A stretch of DNA of 7,142 nt from Rhodospirillales bacterium (GTDB lineage Bacteria > Pseudomonadota > Alphaproteobacteria > Acetobacterales > Acetobacteraceae). This document shows positions 1-5,203 of the stretch, one piece after another. Position numbers and translations under genes: made by a program. Within the stretch, counting starts at the first letter, position 1; the number at the start of each line of letters is the position of its first letter. The stretch is taken from positions 1 to 7,142 of the forward strand of contig JAATGE010000103.1 of the NCBI GenBank assembly GCA_015654825.1. The letters run 5' to 3'. The notes beneath the pieces are model-generated. The model did not search any database. It was given only the letters and a program-made list of their open reading frames with translations, and had not been told where the DNA came from.

Positions 1-1038
1 CTGCAGGAACGAGAGCGCGAACGCGTCACCCTGGCCGGCGGCGATCGCCGCATGCAGCACGGCCAGCCCGCGCTCGACGCCCGGCCCGACCGGATCGACG
101 ATCCTGCCGAACCGCAAGCCGAGCCGCTCGGCCTCGCGTTTCGTATCGAGCGTAATGTAGATCCGTTTCGCCGCGGGCACGGCCAGGCCGCGCATGACCA
201 TGGGCAGCACGAAGCGCAGCCGCAGCTCGGCGCCGTAATGGCGCGCCATGGCGATCGCGCGCGGCAGCGCGATATAGCTGTATGGGCTGCGGAACGAAAT
301 AAACAGGTGCAGCACGCGGCCGCGCGCCGTGCCGCCCGGGGGCGCCAGTCTGATATCGCGCACCGGGGCCAGCGGCCTGTCCCCGGCCGCATGATCGAGG
401 CCTAATTCCTGCAGCCGCGTCTCCAGGTAATGCAGGCGGTCGACGCCCCAGTACCATTCGCCCTCGAAATAGAAGGTGCCGCCGAGATAGTGCCCGAGCG
501 CTCGCCGCAGTTCGGCGCCCTGCCGCAGCGCGGTATCGGTTTCGCCCGGCGTTGCCGCGGGCAGCATCGCCAGGCGCCGCCGTTCGGTCGCACCGACGGC
601 CCAGAAATCATGCCCGGCCGCGATGGCGAACGGCACGAATTCATCGCGCGCGATGGCGCGTGCCAGCACGGCGGTCAGGTGCCGCGTCGCCTCCGGGTCG
701 GGGGCCGGCACATCGGGCGGGAATTGCAGCCTGTAGGTGCGTGCCAGCAAGGCCGCATCACGCCGGCTCCAGGCTTCCAGCCGCCCGGCATCGGGGGCGG
801 CCGCCGCATCCGGGGGCGGCACCAGGTGCGGCACGAGTTCGATACGATAACGCTCAGTCAGCTTCGGCAGCAGCTGCGCGGCGAGGTGGCTGTACGGATC
901 GCTGGGGTCGTGAAAATAATGCACCGTCGGCCGGGCCCGGCGCAGCGTGCGACGCAGCGCGTGCACCCGGCGGCGAACGGTGCGCAGCGTGGGGCTGGTC
1001 AGCAGGCCGGTGACCGAGCGTGCAACCAGTGGCTTCAC
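1..1038 (-). CDS. Tandem DsbA-fold / 2-hydroxychromene-2-carboxylate isomerase-like protein (3' end outside window)
   Basis: Reading the minus strand from a GTG at 1036-1038 gives 346 residues with no stop up to the left edge, so the C-terminus is missing. Two thioredoxin/DsbA-type half-domains are visible. The first starts near residue 38 (TVHYFHDPSDPYSHLAAQLL, DPYS at 47-50). The second starts near residue 240 (LFISFRSPYSYIALPRA, SPYSY at 251-255). The SPYS(Y/W) motif is typical of HCCA isomerases and kappa-class GSTs, where Ser replaces the redox Cys of DsbA; no CxxC is seen. The first domain has Asp at the catalytic Ser position, so only the second looks catalytic. The N-terminal stretch before domain 1 is Arg-rich (LTSPTLRTVRRRVHALRR). 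The GTG is chosen because GGAAG lies 10 bases upstream and the next upstream ORF ends in a GTGA overlap with it. The enzyme would be a cytosolic, glutathione-linked isomerase or transferase; its substrate is unknown. The family call is fairly firm, the precise function is not. The same DNA has a long plus-strand open frame (430-1413), which I regard as a shadow. Confidence 0.82.
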   Translation of the reverse strand, partial: MKPLVARSVTGLLTSPTLRTVRRRVHALRRTLRRARPTVHYFHDPSDPYSHLAAQLLPKLTERYRIELVPHLVPPPDAAAAPDAGRLEAWSRRDAALLARTYRLQFPPDVPAPDPEATRHLTAVLARAIARDEFVPFAIAAGHDFWAVGATERRRLAMLPAATPGETDTALRQGAELRRALGHYLGGTFYFEGEWYWGVDRLHYLETRLQELGLDHAAGDRPLAPVRDIRLAPPGGTARGRVLHLFISFRSPYSYIALPRAIAMARHYGAELRLRFVLPMVMRGLAVPAAKRIYITLDTKREAERLGLRFGRIVDPVGPGVERGLAVLHAAIAAGQGDAFALSFLQ

Positions 1039-1190
1039 AATGCGCGCGCTTCCGCCGGCGAGGCCGCCGCAAGTATCCGGCCGGCGCCGGTGCGTTCCAG
1101 CCAGCTGGTGACAACCCGCCGGTCCCGGGTGCCGGACCGCGGCCCATCATGCGAATCGTTCGTCAGCTGTGGCAGCGTTGGTGTCGCCAT
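1035..1190 (-). CDS. Possible 51-residue leader ORF translationally coupled to the isomerase-like gene
   Basis: The ORF starts at ATG 1188-1190 and ends with TGA at 1035-1037. The TGA overlaps the GTG start of the next gene (1036-1038) in a GTGA arrangement that usually signals translational coupling. The start has the clearest ribosome site in this part of the window: GGAGG at 1198-1202, seven bases upstream. An in-frame ATG at 1215-1217 is less well placed. Codons are GC-rich at the third position, especially in the second half. The product begins MATPTLPQLTNDSHDG and contains RRVVTSWLERTGAGRILAA. I recognise no domain, signal peptide or membrane segment. It could be a real small protein, a regulatory leader peptide, or the N-terminus of the downstream protein separated by a frameshift. 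Homologues of the downstream protein, as I recall them, begin with an Arg-rich stretch close to the GTG, which argues mildly against the frameshift. Confidence 0.42.
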   Translation of the reverse strand: MATPTLPQLTNDSHDGPRSGTRDRRVVTSWLERTGAGRILAAASPAEARAL

Positions 1191-1197
1191 TCCTGGC

Positions 1198-1202
1198 CCT
1201 CC
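1198..1202 (-). promoter_or_regulatory. Strong ribosome binding site of the leader ORF
   Basis: GGAGG on the minus strand lies seven bases before ATG 1188-1190. It decides the start of the small ORF in favour of this ATG over the one at 1215-1217. Confidence 0.5.
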
Positions 1203-1312
1203 GTGGTTCGGTCGCATGCCGGCATTGTTGGCCGTTCGGAAAAATTCGTCGCGCGCGAGGGAACCGATGATTTATGTCGGCGTTTACTTGTTTCAGCTTG
1301 GTTGTGGACGAT

Positions 1313-1341
1313 ATATTGACACGGCGGGTGTCGTTTTTCAA
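1313..1341 (-). promoter_or_regulatory. Candidate sigma70-type promoter for the leader ORF/isomerase unit
   Basis: On the minus strand, TTGAAA (1336-1341) is followed after 17 bases by CAATAT (1313-1318). This lies about 120 bases upstream of the leader ORF start. It overlaps the plus-strand TTGACA at 1316-1321, so the two divergent promoters would share DNA. The prediction rests only on resemblance to consensus boxes. Confidence 0.38.
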
Positions 1342-1344
1342 ATG
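1316..1344 (+). promoter_or_regulatory. Candidate promoter of the TetR-type regulator gene
   Basis: A perfect TTGACA at 1316-1321 is followed after 17 bases by CAAATG (1339-1344), a weak -10 box. This would give an untranslated leader of roughly 65 bases before ATG 1417. The -35 box lies inside the inverted repeat at 1318-1332, which fits autoregulation by the downstream repressor. Confidence 0.35.
1318..1332. promoter_or_regulatory. Inverted repeat, candidate TetR-family operator
   Basis: GACAC-GGCGG-GTGTC is a perfect five-base inverted repeat with a five-base centre. It sits exactly where the two divergent candidate promoters overlap: on the -35 of the regulator gene and between the -35 and -10 boxes of the isomerase unit. 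TetR/AcrR regulators commonly bind such palindromes between themselves and a divergent target gene. The arms are short, so chance is possible in GC-rich DNA; position is the main argument. Confidence 0.4.
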
Positions 1345-1385
1345 CTAGACTTTCCCCGCCGTTTTATGCAGCGCTTCTCCGCCAC

Positions 1386-1401
1386 AGGCCATGCGTGGCC
1401 T
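1386..1401 (+). promoter_or_regulatory. Short hairpin in the leader of the regulator mRNA
   Basis: AGGCCA-TGCG-TGGCCT forms a perfect six-base-pair stem with a four-base loop. It ends five bases before the CAGG ribosome-site sequence (1407-1410) of the tetR-like gene. It could modulate translation, but no function is proven. Confidence 0.25.
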
Positions 1402-1416
1402 TGCCCCAGGTAAATA

Positions 1417-2055
1417 ATGGACGACCAGCCGACCAGTTTCCTTCGACCGATGCCGGCGCCGGGGACTGCTTCGCCGGCAAGCGATGAGCCGGGTGAAACC
1501 CCGCTGATCGAGGACGGCCGTCGTCTGCGCTCCGCCGAAAGCCGTCGCCGGATCATCCTGGCGATGCTGGAGCTGCTGCGTGAAGGCGACCCCGCGCCGG
1601 GCGCCGAGGCCGTGGCGGCGCGGGCCGGCGTGGGGCTGCGCACCGTGTTCCGCCTGTTCCGCGATATGGAGAGCGTCTTTGCCGAGGTGCTGGTGCCGCA
1701 GCGCCAGGAATTCGTGGATTGCTTCATTACGGGCTACGCCGCCACGCGCGGGCCGGATCGGGTGCGCGAACTGTTCGGGCGGCTGAGCAGGCTTTACGAA
1801 TTGCACATGCCGTTGCGGCGCGCCGGCATTATCCGCCGCTACAGTTCGCCGTCGCTCGCCGCCGCCATCAGGGCGCTGGACGATGCGATCGCCGATTTCC
1901 TGAAGCAGGAGGTGCCGGAGGATCCCGCGGCGCTGGATATGCTGAACCTGCTGATGAGCTATGAGGCGTGGATCAGGCTGCGCGATAGCCAGTTGCTGAG
2001 TTTCGACCAGGCTTACGCGACGCTGCGGACGGCTATTGATCGGTATTTGAAGTAG
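1417..2055 (+). CDS. TetR/AcrR-family transcriptional regulator
   Basis: The protein has 212 residues, a typical size for TetR-family repressors. After a Pro-rich, probably disordered N-terminus (residues 1-35), residues about 40-92 form the three-helix DNA-binding domain. They include AEAVAARAGVGLRTVFRLFRD, with the recognition helix GLRTVFRLF around 73-81. This fits the pattern in which a helix-turn-helix is followed by an aromatic residue and a 'F.DME.VF.EVL' connection. The rest is helical and poorly conserved, as expected for a ligand-binding and dimerisation domain. ATG 1417 is preceded by AGG seven bases upstream. The gene diverges from the isomerase-like gene across a candidate operator at 1318-1332. 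By analogy with divergent TetR pairs it may repress that gene and itself; the inducer is unknown. A palindromic repeat begins immediately after its stop codon. The family call is confident; the target is inferred. Confidence 0.88.
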   Translation: MDDQPTSFLRPMPAPGTASPASDEPGETPLIEDGRRLRSAESRRRIILAMLELLREGDPAPGAEAVAARAGVGLRTVFRLFRDMESVFAEVLVPQRQEFVDCFITGYAATRGPDRVRELFGRLSRLYELHMPLRRAGIIRRYSSPSLAAAIRALDDAIADFLKQEVPEDPAALDMLNLLMSYEAWIRLRDSQLLSFDQAYATLRTAIDRYLK

Positions 2056-2109
2056 AAGGCCAGGGCCTCTGCCCCTGGACCAAGCTGGGGCCAGCAGGCC
2101 CCAGACCCC
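2056..2109 (+). repeat. Dispersed palindromic repeat, copy A
   Basis: The repeat begins directly after the tetR stop codon and matches the copy at 5204-5257 at 49 of 54 positions. It contains two potential hairpins. CCAGGG (2060-2065) can pair with CCCTGG (2073-2078). CTGGGGCC (2085-2092) pairs perfectly with GGCCCCAG (2097-2104) around an AGCA loop. No T-run follows, so it resembles a REP-type element more than a classic intrinsic terminator, though it could stall or stabilise transcript ends. Confidence 0.85.
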
Positions 2110-2225
2110 GTTCATCGGTTCCGAGTTTGGCATCGGCTGCGAGCGCGCCGCTAAATCCAACGACTCGCTACGCCGTACAGAAGACTCCCGCCGCGCAGCG
2201 TGTACGACGGCGGCGGCACGCCGTC
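2110..2225. other. Non-coding spacer between converging genes
   Basis: This spacer between repeat copies A and B shows no convincing gene. CGTACA near 2170 and TGTACG near 2200 are inverted with respect to each other, but the gap is long. Open frames here lack ribosome sites and recognisable products. Confidence 0.5.
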
Positions 2226-2252
2226 GGGGGTCCAGGGGACAGCGCCCCTGGT
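2226..2252 (-). repeat. Dispersed palindromic repeat, copy B (inverted, partial)
   Basis: Read on the minus strand, this stretch gives CCAGGGGCGCTGTCCCCTGG followed by ACCCCC, the same core as copies A, C and D. CCAGGGG (2232-2238) pairs perfectly over seven bases with CCCCTGG (2245-2251). It lies just downstream of the DUF1330 stop codon (2266-2268), in the same reading direction as that gene. Only the first hairpin of the longer copies is present. Confidence 0.7.
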
Positions 2253-2265
2253 CTGCGATCGACTT

Positions 2266-2694
2266 TTACCCCTTCGCCGACACAAACTGCGGCACGGTCT
2301 CGATATTCAGCTGGCCTGCAAGTCCGGCCGTGCGGTGCACGGCGATTTCCTGGTACGCCGGTGACATGGCCATTCGCACCAGGGCAGCCCGGTTCGGGTA
2401 CTCCACCAGCACCACCTGGTCCCACAGCGGTTCCGCCTGCCCCAGCATCAGGAACGTGACGTCGGCACCGAACAGCAGCCGCCCGCCCACCTCCTGCACC
2501 AGCTTCACCACCTCGCGGCCGTACAGATTATACGCCTCGCGGCCCGAGAGCGTGGTCGCGCGAGCGTCCTCGTAGGCGGCGTTCTCCTTGAACTTCAGCA
2601 GGTTCACCATCACGATCGGGCCTTCCGGGCCCGGCTCCATGAGGGCCCGAAGCTGCGCCTCGCCGGACGGATAGAGCTCATTCAGAAACCGCAT
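2266..2694 (-). CDS. DUF1330 family protein
   Basis: The protein has 142 residues. Recognisable family traits are GPIVMVNLLKFK near residues 25-36 and WDQVVLVEYPNRAALVRMAMSPAYQEIAVHRTAGL near 91-125. These match the DUF1330 domain, a dimeric alpha/beta barrel (ferredoxin-like, ABM-type fold) of unknown biochemical role. The central region (residues 48-66) includes REAYNLYGREV, also usual for the family. No signal peptide or membrane helix is visible, so it is probably cytosolic. The start at ATG 2692-2694 is supported by GGGGAA seven bases upstream. The gene diverges from the GST gene with about 97 bases between starts, and converges with the tetR-like gene across repeat copies A and B. The family is confident; no reaction can be assigned. 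Confidence 0.88.
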   Translation of the reverse strand: MRFLNELYPSGEAQLRALMEPGPEGPIVMVNLLKFKENAAYEDARATTLSGREAYNLYGREVVKLVQEVGGRLLFGADVTFLMLGQAEPLWDQVVLVEYPNRAALVRMAMSPAYQEIAVHRTAGLAGQLNIETVPQFVSAKG

Positions 2695-2740
2695 GCCGGC
2701 GTTCCCCAGGGCGCCCGTGTGGGCCGCCGATTATTTCAGC

Positions 2741-2769
2741 ATACTACATGCCATAAGTTTGCCCCACAA
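2741..2769 (-). promoter_or_regulatory. Candidate promoter of the DUF1330 gene
   Basis: On the minus strand, TTGTGG (2764-2769) is separated by 17 bases from TAGTAT (2741-2746), about 47 bases before the start codon. Both boxes are only partial matches to the sigma70 consensus. Confidence 0.28.
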
Positions 2770-2791
2770 GCCCGCCAGGGAGATGAATGCC

Positions 2792-3427
2792 ATGCCGCTG
2801 GTTCTCTACGACTACAAAATGGCACCCAGCCCACGCCGCGCCCGCATTCTGCTGGCGGAAAAGCGGGTGCCTCACGAGGCGATCCAGGTCGACCTTGCTG
2901 CCGGCGAGCACCTGTCGCCCGCATACCGCGCCATCAACCCGGCCTGCACGGTGCCGGCGCTGCGCCTGGAGGACGGCACGATCATCACCGAAAACGCCGG
3001 CATCGCCGCGTATTTGGAGGCGGCCTACCCGGACCCGCCGCTGCTCGGACGCTCGCCGGTGGACAAGGGTCTGGTCGCGTCATGGAACGCGCGCGTCGAG
3101 TATGAGGGCCTGATGGCGGTCGCGGAGGCGTTGCGCAACAGCGCCCCCGGCCTGAAGGACCGCGCGCTGACCGGGCCTGGGGATTTCCCCCAGGTTGCGG
3201 AAATTGCCGCGCGCGGCCTGACGCGCATCGAAATGTTTTTCGACATGCTCGACGCGCGCCTACAGGGACGCAAATTCGTTGCCATCGACGAGTTTTCCGT
3301 GGCCGACATTACCGCGCTGGTGGCTGTCGACTTCGCCCGCGTTGTGCGTCGCAAGCCAAAGCCCGAGCACACCCATGTCGCACGCTGGCGTGCGGCGCTC
3401 GCGCAACGGCCCAGTGTTGCCGCGTAA
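2792..3427 (+). CDS. Glutathione S-transferase family protein
   Basis: From ATG 2792 the protein has 211 residues, the usual GST length. The N-terminal thioredoxin-like domain (about 1-80) begins PLVLYDYKMAPSPRRARILL, with a candidate catalytic Ser13. It has the cis-proline in ACTVPAL (Pro55) and TENAG at 66-70, where the usual glutathione-contacting Glu-Ser pair reads Glu67-Asn68. The all-helical C-terminal domain (about 88-205) carries FSVADITALVAVDFA (168-182), the conserved N-capping box (Ser169...Asp172) of GST helix 6. It would conjugate glutathione to electrophiles, or use it in isomerisation or dehalogenation, in the cytosol. AGGGAG (2777-2782) sits nine bases before ATG 2792 but touches ATG 2783, so 2792 is preferred. 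Further upstream in-frame starts (2693) would overlap the divergent DUF1330 start. The last codons and the stop lie in a 16-base tandem repeat. Confidence 0.9.
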   Translation: MPLVLYDYKMAPSPRRARILLAEKRVPHEAIQVDLAAGEHLSPAYRAINPACTVPALRLEDGTIITENAGIAAYLEAAYPDPPLLGRSPVDKGLVASWNARVEYEGLMAVAEALRNSAPGLKDRALTGPGDFPQVAEIAARGLTRIEMFFDMLDARLQGRKFVAIDEFSVADITALVAVDFARVVRRKPKPEHTHVARWRAALAQRPSVAA

Positions 3428-3465
3428 CCATGTTGCTGCGTAGCCATCTGTTGCCGCGTAACCAT
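3416..3465 (+). repeat. Three 16-base direct repeats at the end of the GST gene
   Basis: The unit GTTGCCGCGTAACCAT occurs at 3416-3431, with two changes at 3432-3447 (GTTGCTGCGTAGCCAT), and exactly again at 3450-3465 after a two-base CT insertion. The first unit supplies the last residues (Val-Ala-Ala) and the TAA stop of the GST gene. The other two lie in the spacer between the GST and phasin-like stop codons. It is probably a local slippage duplication. No strong terminator hairpin is seen in this 77-base convergent spacer. Confidence 0.85.
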
Positions 3466-3504
3466 CGCCCGCCGGCATCCCTGCGCCCTCCGCGGCAATT
3501 CGGC

Positions 3505-3912
3505 TCAGTTTTTCTTCCCGTTCGCCGTCCCGTTGACGGCAGCATTGCCGCCCAGCGTCTGCGTCAGTTGCGCCTGGGCCGCCAGCGGCGCTTGCAGCAT
3601 GGTCGTGGCCAATTCGAACAATGTGCGCCGCGCTTCGTCCGCGATCCGGCGGCTGAAGCTGATCGATTCCTCCATCTGCCGCTTCATCTGATCGACCTGC
3701 GCCTCCCAGACAGGCTGCGGCGATCCGTCATTTTGCGCGGCCACCGGCGGACGCATCAGCTCCTGCAATCCGTTGACCTGCGCGACACTCGCATCGAGGA
3801 ACATCTGCGTCAGCCGCGTGTTCATCGCGGTCCAATTCTCGAATGCGGTCTGCATCGCCGGCATGATTGCGCCCGCATTGGTCGGCACGCTTTGATTTTG
3901 CACGGTATCCAT
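3505..3912 (-). CDS. Small helical phasin-like protein
   Basis: The protein has 135 residues and is almost entirely predicted helix, rich in Ala, Gln and Met. The central helix FENWTAMNTRLTQMFLDASVAQVNGLQELM (24-53) is followed by a Pro/Gly-rich break (54-68). A second helix runs WEAQVDQMKRQMEESISFSRRIADEARRTLFELATTMLQAP (about 69-109), and the tail NGTANGKKN is polar. This pattern of amphipathic helices with an 'SISFSRRIADEARRTLFEL' segment resembles phasins, which coat polyhydroxyalkanoate granules. No PHA synthase or other pha gene is in the window, so the call is tentative. No signal peptide or transmembrane helix is seen. The start is secure: AGGAGG (3921-3926) lies eight bases before ATG 3910-3912. 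A TATAAT box and two leader inverted repeats lie upstream. It may also be just an uncharacterised coiled-coil protein. The strong ribosome site suggests high expression, as expected for phasins. Confidence 0.78.
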   Translation of the reverse strand: MDTVQNQSVPTNAGAIMPAMQTAFENWTAMNTRLTQMFLDASVAQVNGLQELMRPPVAAQNDGSPQPVWEAQVDQMKRQMEESISFSRRIADEARRTLFELATTMLQAPLAAQAQLTQTLGGNAAVNGTANGKKN

Positions 3913-3920
3913 GGCGCGGT

Positions 3921-3926
3921 CCTCCT
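3921..3926 (-). promoter_or_regulatory. Consensus ribosome binding site of the phasin-like gene
   Basis: AGGAGG on the minus strand, eight bases before the ATG, is the best Shine-Dalgarno match in the window. It implies efficient translation. Confidence 0.75.
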
Positions 3927-3930
3927 GTGT

Positions 3931-3948
3931 GTGGGATCACCGTCCCAC
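3931..3948 (-). promoter_or_regulatory. Leader hairpin just before the phasin-like ribosome site
   Basis: GTGGGA and TCCCAC form a perfect six-base-pair stem around a six-base loop, ending four bases before AGGAGG. It could stabilise the transcript or affect ribosome access. A second inverted repeat, TTGAT-CAGC-ATCAA, lies at 3967-3980 between this hairpin and the -10 box and could be an operator or another stem. Neither has demonstrated function. Confidence 0.33.
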
Positions 3949-4002
3949 CAACGTGCGCTGCCCGCGTTGATCAGCATCAAACGTGATCCGAAGCACACGC
4001 GA

Positions 4003-4008
4003 ATTATA
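4003..4008 (-). promoter_or_regulatory. Consensus -10 box upstream of the phasin-like gene
   Basis: A perfect TATAAT on the minus strand lies about 90 bases before the phasin-like ATG. The hexamer 17 bases further upstream (TTCTAC) is a poor -35 box, so the promoter may need an activator or another sigma factor. ATTATAAT is nearly symmetric and also reads TATAAT on the plus strand (4005-4010), but no plus-strand gene follows. Confidence 0.4.
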
Positions 4009-4010
4009 AT

Positions 4011-4162
4011 GGCAGTGAACCGTGCGTAGAAGCACACAATCGCGTTACGCGGACGGGTAAGAGTTTTCGGCGCTCGACGATTAAATGGGAAATGGGCAAA
4101 TATTGGAAAATGCTCACATTCGCGCATAAATTCGGTGCAGCGCACACGCGTGGCAGAACGTT
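4011..4162. other. AT-richer spacer between dehydrogenase and phasin-like gene
   Basis: There is no convincing gene here. About 4080-4135 is clearly more AT-rich than the surroundings (ATTAAATGGGAAATGGGCAAATATTGGAAAATG region). It could act as upstream promoter DNA or a bending site for the phasin-like gene. Minus-strand open frames crossing it lack ribosome sites and family resemblance. No terminator hairpin is evident after the dehydrogenase stop codon. Confidence 0.45.
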
Positions 4163-5182
4163 TTAAGGTCGAAGCGTCTCGCCCGCCGGTGCAAACGCGC
4201 CCGTTGTCAGCACCGCAGCACCCGTCATGCGGCCGTCCCGTAACGCGGCCAGCGCTTCGTTGGCCTGCTCCAGCTTCCACAACGTCACTTCGGCGCGAAT
4301 GCCCGCCTTCGCCGCCAGCGGCAAAAACGCCTCCGCGTCGGCGCGCGTCAAATTGGCCACGGAACGCAGCGTCCGCTCGCCCCACAGCAATTCATACGGA
4401 AACGACGGAATGTCGCTCATATGAATGCCGCCGCACACCACGGTGCCGCCATCGCGCACCGCGCGCAGCGCCGCCGGCACCAATGAGCCGACCGGCGCGA
4501 AAATCAGCGCGGCGTCGAGTTTTACCGGCGGCATTTCATCCGAGCCGCCGGCCCATACCGCACCCACGCGGCGCGCCAGCTCCTGCGCCGCGGTGTCGCC
4601 ACTGCGCGTGAACGCGTAAACCGACTGACCGTGATGCACCGCCAGCTGCGCCAGGATATGCGCGGCGGCGCCAAACCCGTAAATGCCCAGCGCCGACACC
4701 TCGCCGGCCATGCGCCAGGTGCGATAGCCGATCACGCCGGCGCATAGCAGCGGCGCTGCCTCCTCGTCGCTATAGACGTCCGGGATCGGCACGCAGAACC
4801 GCTCATCGGCTACCGTCTGCTCGGCATAGCCACCGTCGATCTGATAGCCGGTAAAGCGCGCGTTCGGGCACAAATTCTCCTGCCCCCGCCTGCAGAACTC
4901 GCAAATGCCGCAGGCCCAGCCCAGCCACGGCACGCCGACCCTGGCGCCGAGCGGAAACCGCTCGGCGCCGGGCCCGCGTGCGACAACGCGGCCGACGATT
5001 TCATGGCCGGGTACGATCCCGGCTTGCACATGCGGCAATTCGCCGTCCACCACATGCAAATCCGTGCGGCAGACGCCGCATACCGATACGGATATGGCAA
5101 TCTGGCCTCGGCCGGGTGCAACGGCTGGCGCGTCGCATGCCAGCAGTTTGCGGTCTTTGATAACAAGTCGCATCGATCGCAT
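4163..5182 (-). CDS. Zinc-dependent alcohol dehydrogenase (MDR family)
   Basis: From ATG 5180-5182 the protein has 339 residues, a normal length for medium-chain zinc alcohol dehydrogenases. Catalytic-zinc ligands are visible as Cys38 (GVCRTDLH), His60 in PGHE, and Cys147 (PLLCAGVIGYR). The structural-zinc cluster is complete: Cys91, Cys94, Cys97 and Cys105 in CGICEFCRRGQENLC. The nucleotide-binding fold starts near GIYGFGAAAHILAQLA (166-181), with Ala where many relatives have the third Gly. The combination resembles the bacterial ADH subfamily with a GIYGFG motif. The enzyme would interconvert alcohols with aldehydes or ketones using NAD(P) in the cytosol. A GTG at 5192-5194 is in frame, but GGAG lies six bases before ATG 5182, which I prefer. 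It follows the carbonic anhydrase gene on the same strand, with repeat copy C in the 78-base gap, so cotranscription is possible but could be attenuated. Confidence 0.93.
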   Translation of the reverse strand: MRSMRLVIKDRKLLACDAPAVAPGRGQIAISVSVCGVCRTDLHVVDGELPHVQAGIVPGHEIVGRVVARGPGAERFPLGARVGVPWLGWACGICEFCRRGQENLCPNARFTGYQIDGGYAEQTVADERFCVPIPDVYSDEEAAPLLCAGVIGYRTWRMAGEVSALGIYGFGAAAHILAQLAVHHGQSVYAFTRSGDTAAQELARRVGAVWAGGSDEMPPVKLDAALIFAPVGSLVPAALRAVRDGGTVVCGGIHMSDIPSFPYELLWGERTLRSVANLTRADAEAFLPLAAKAGIRAEVTLWKLEQANEALAALRDGRMTGAAVLTTGAFAPAGETLRP

Positions 5183-5203
5183 TGCTGGCTCCACGAGATA
5201 GAA

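Noticed and set aside
430..1413. 327-residue plus-strand open frame opposite the isomerase-like gene
   Set aside because: It is the exact codon-for-codon complement of the minus-strand gene. It gives a low-complexity Arg/Gly/Pro-rich protein with no family features, as expected of an antisense frame in GC-rich DNA.
2085..2104. Intrinsic terminator after the tetR-like gene
   Set aside because: The hairpin is strong but no T-run follows and it belongs to a dispersed repeat. I list it as a repeat and treat any termination role as a hypothesis.
2693..2791. Longer GST start adding 33 residues
   Set aside because: It would overlap the DUF1330 start codon. The AGGAG-type site is spaced for ATG 2792, and GST proteins start at this point.
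3416..3465. CRISPR-like array
   Set aside because: The units are 16 bases and directly abut apart from a CT, with no spacers. It is a short tandem repeat.
3822..4385. 187-residue minus-strand frame spanning the dehydrogenase end and the phasin-like start
   Set aside because: It overlaps two well-supported genes in another frame, is of unusual composition and has no ribosome site.
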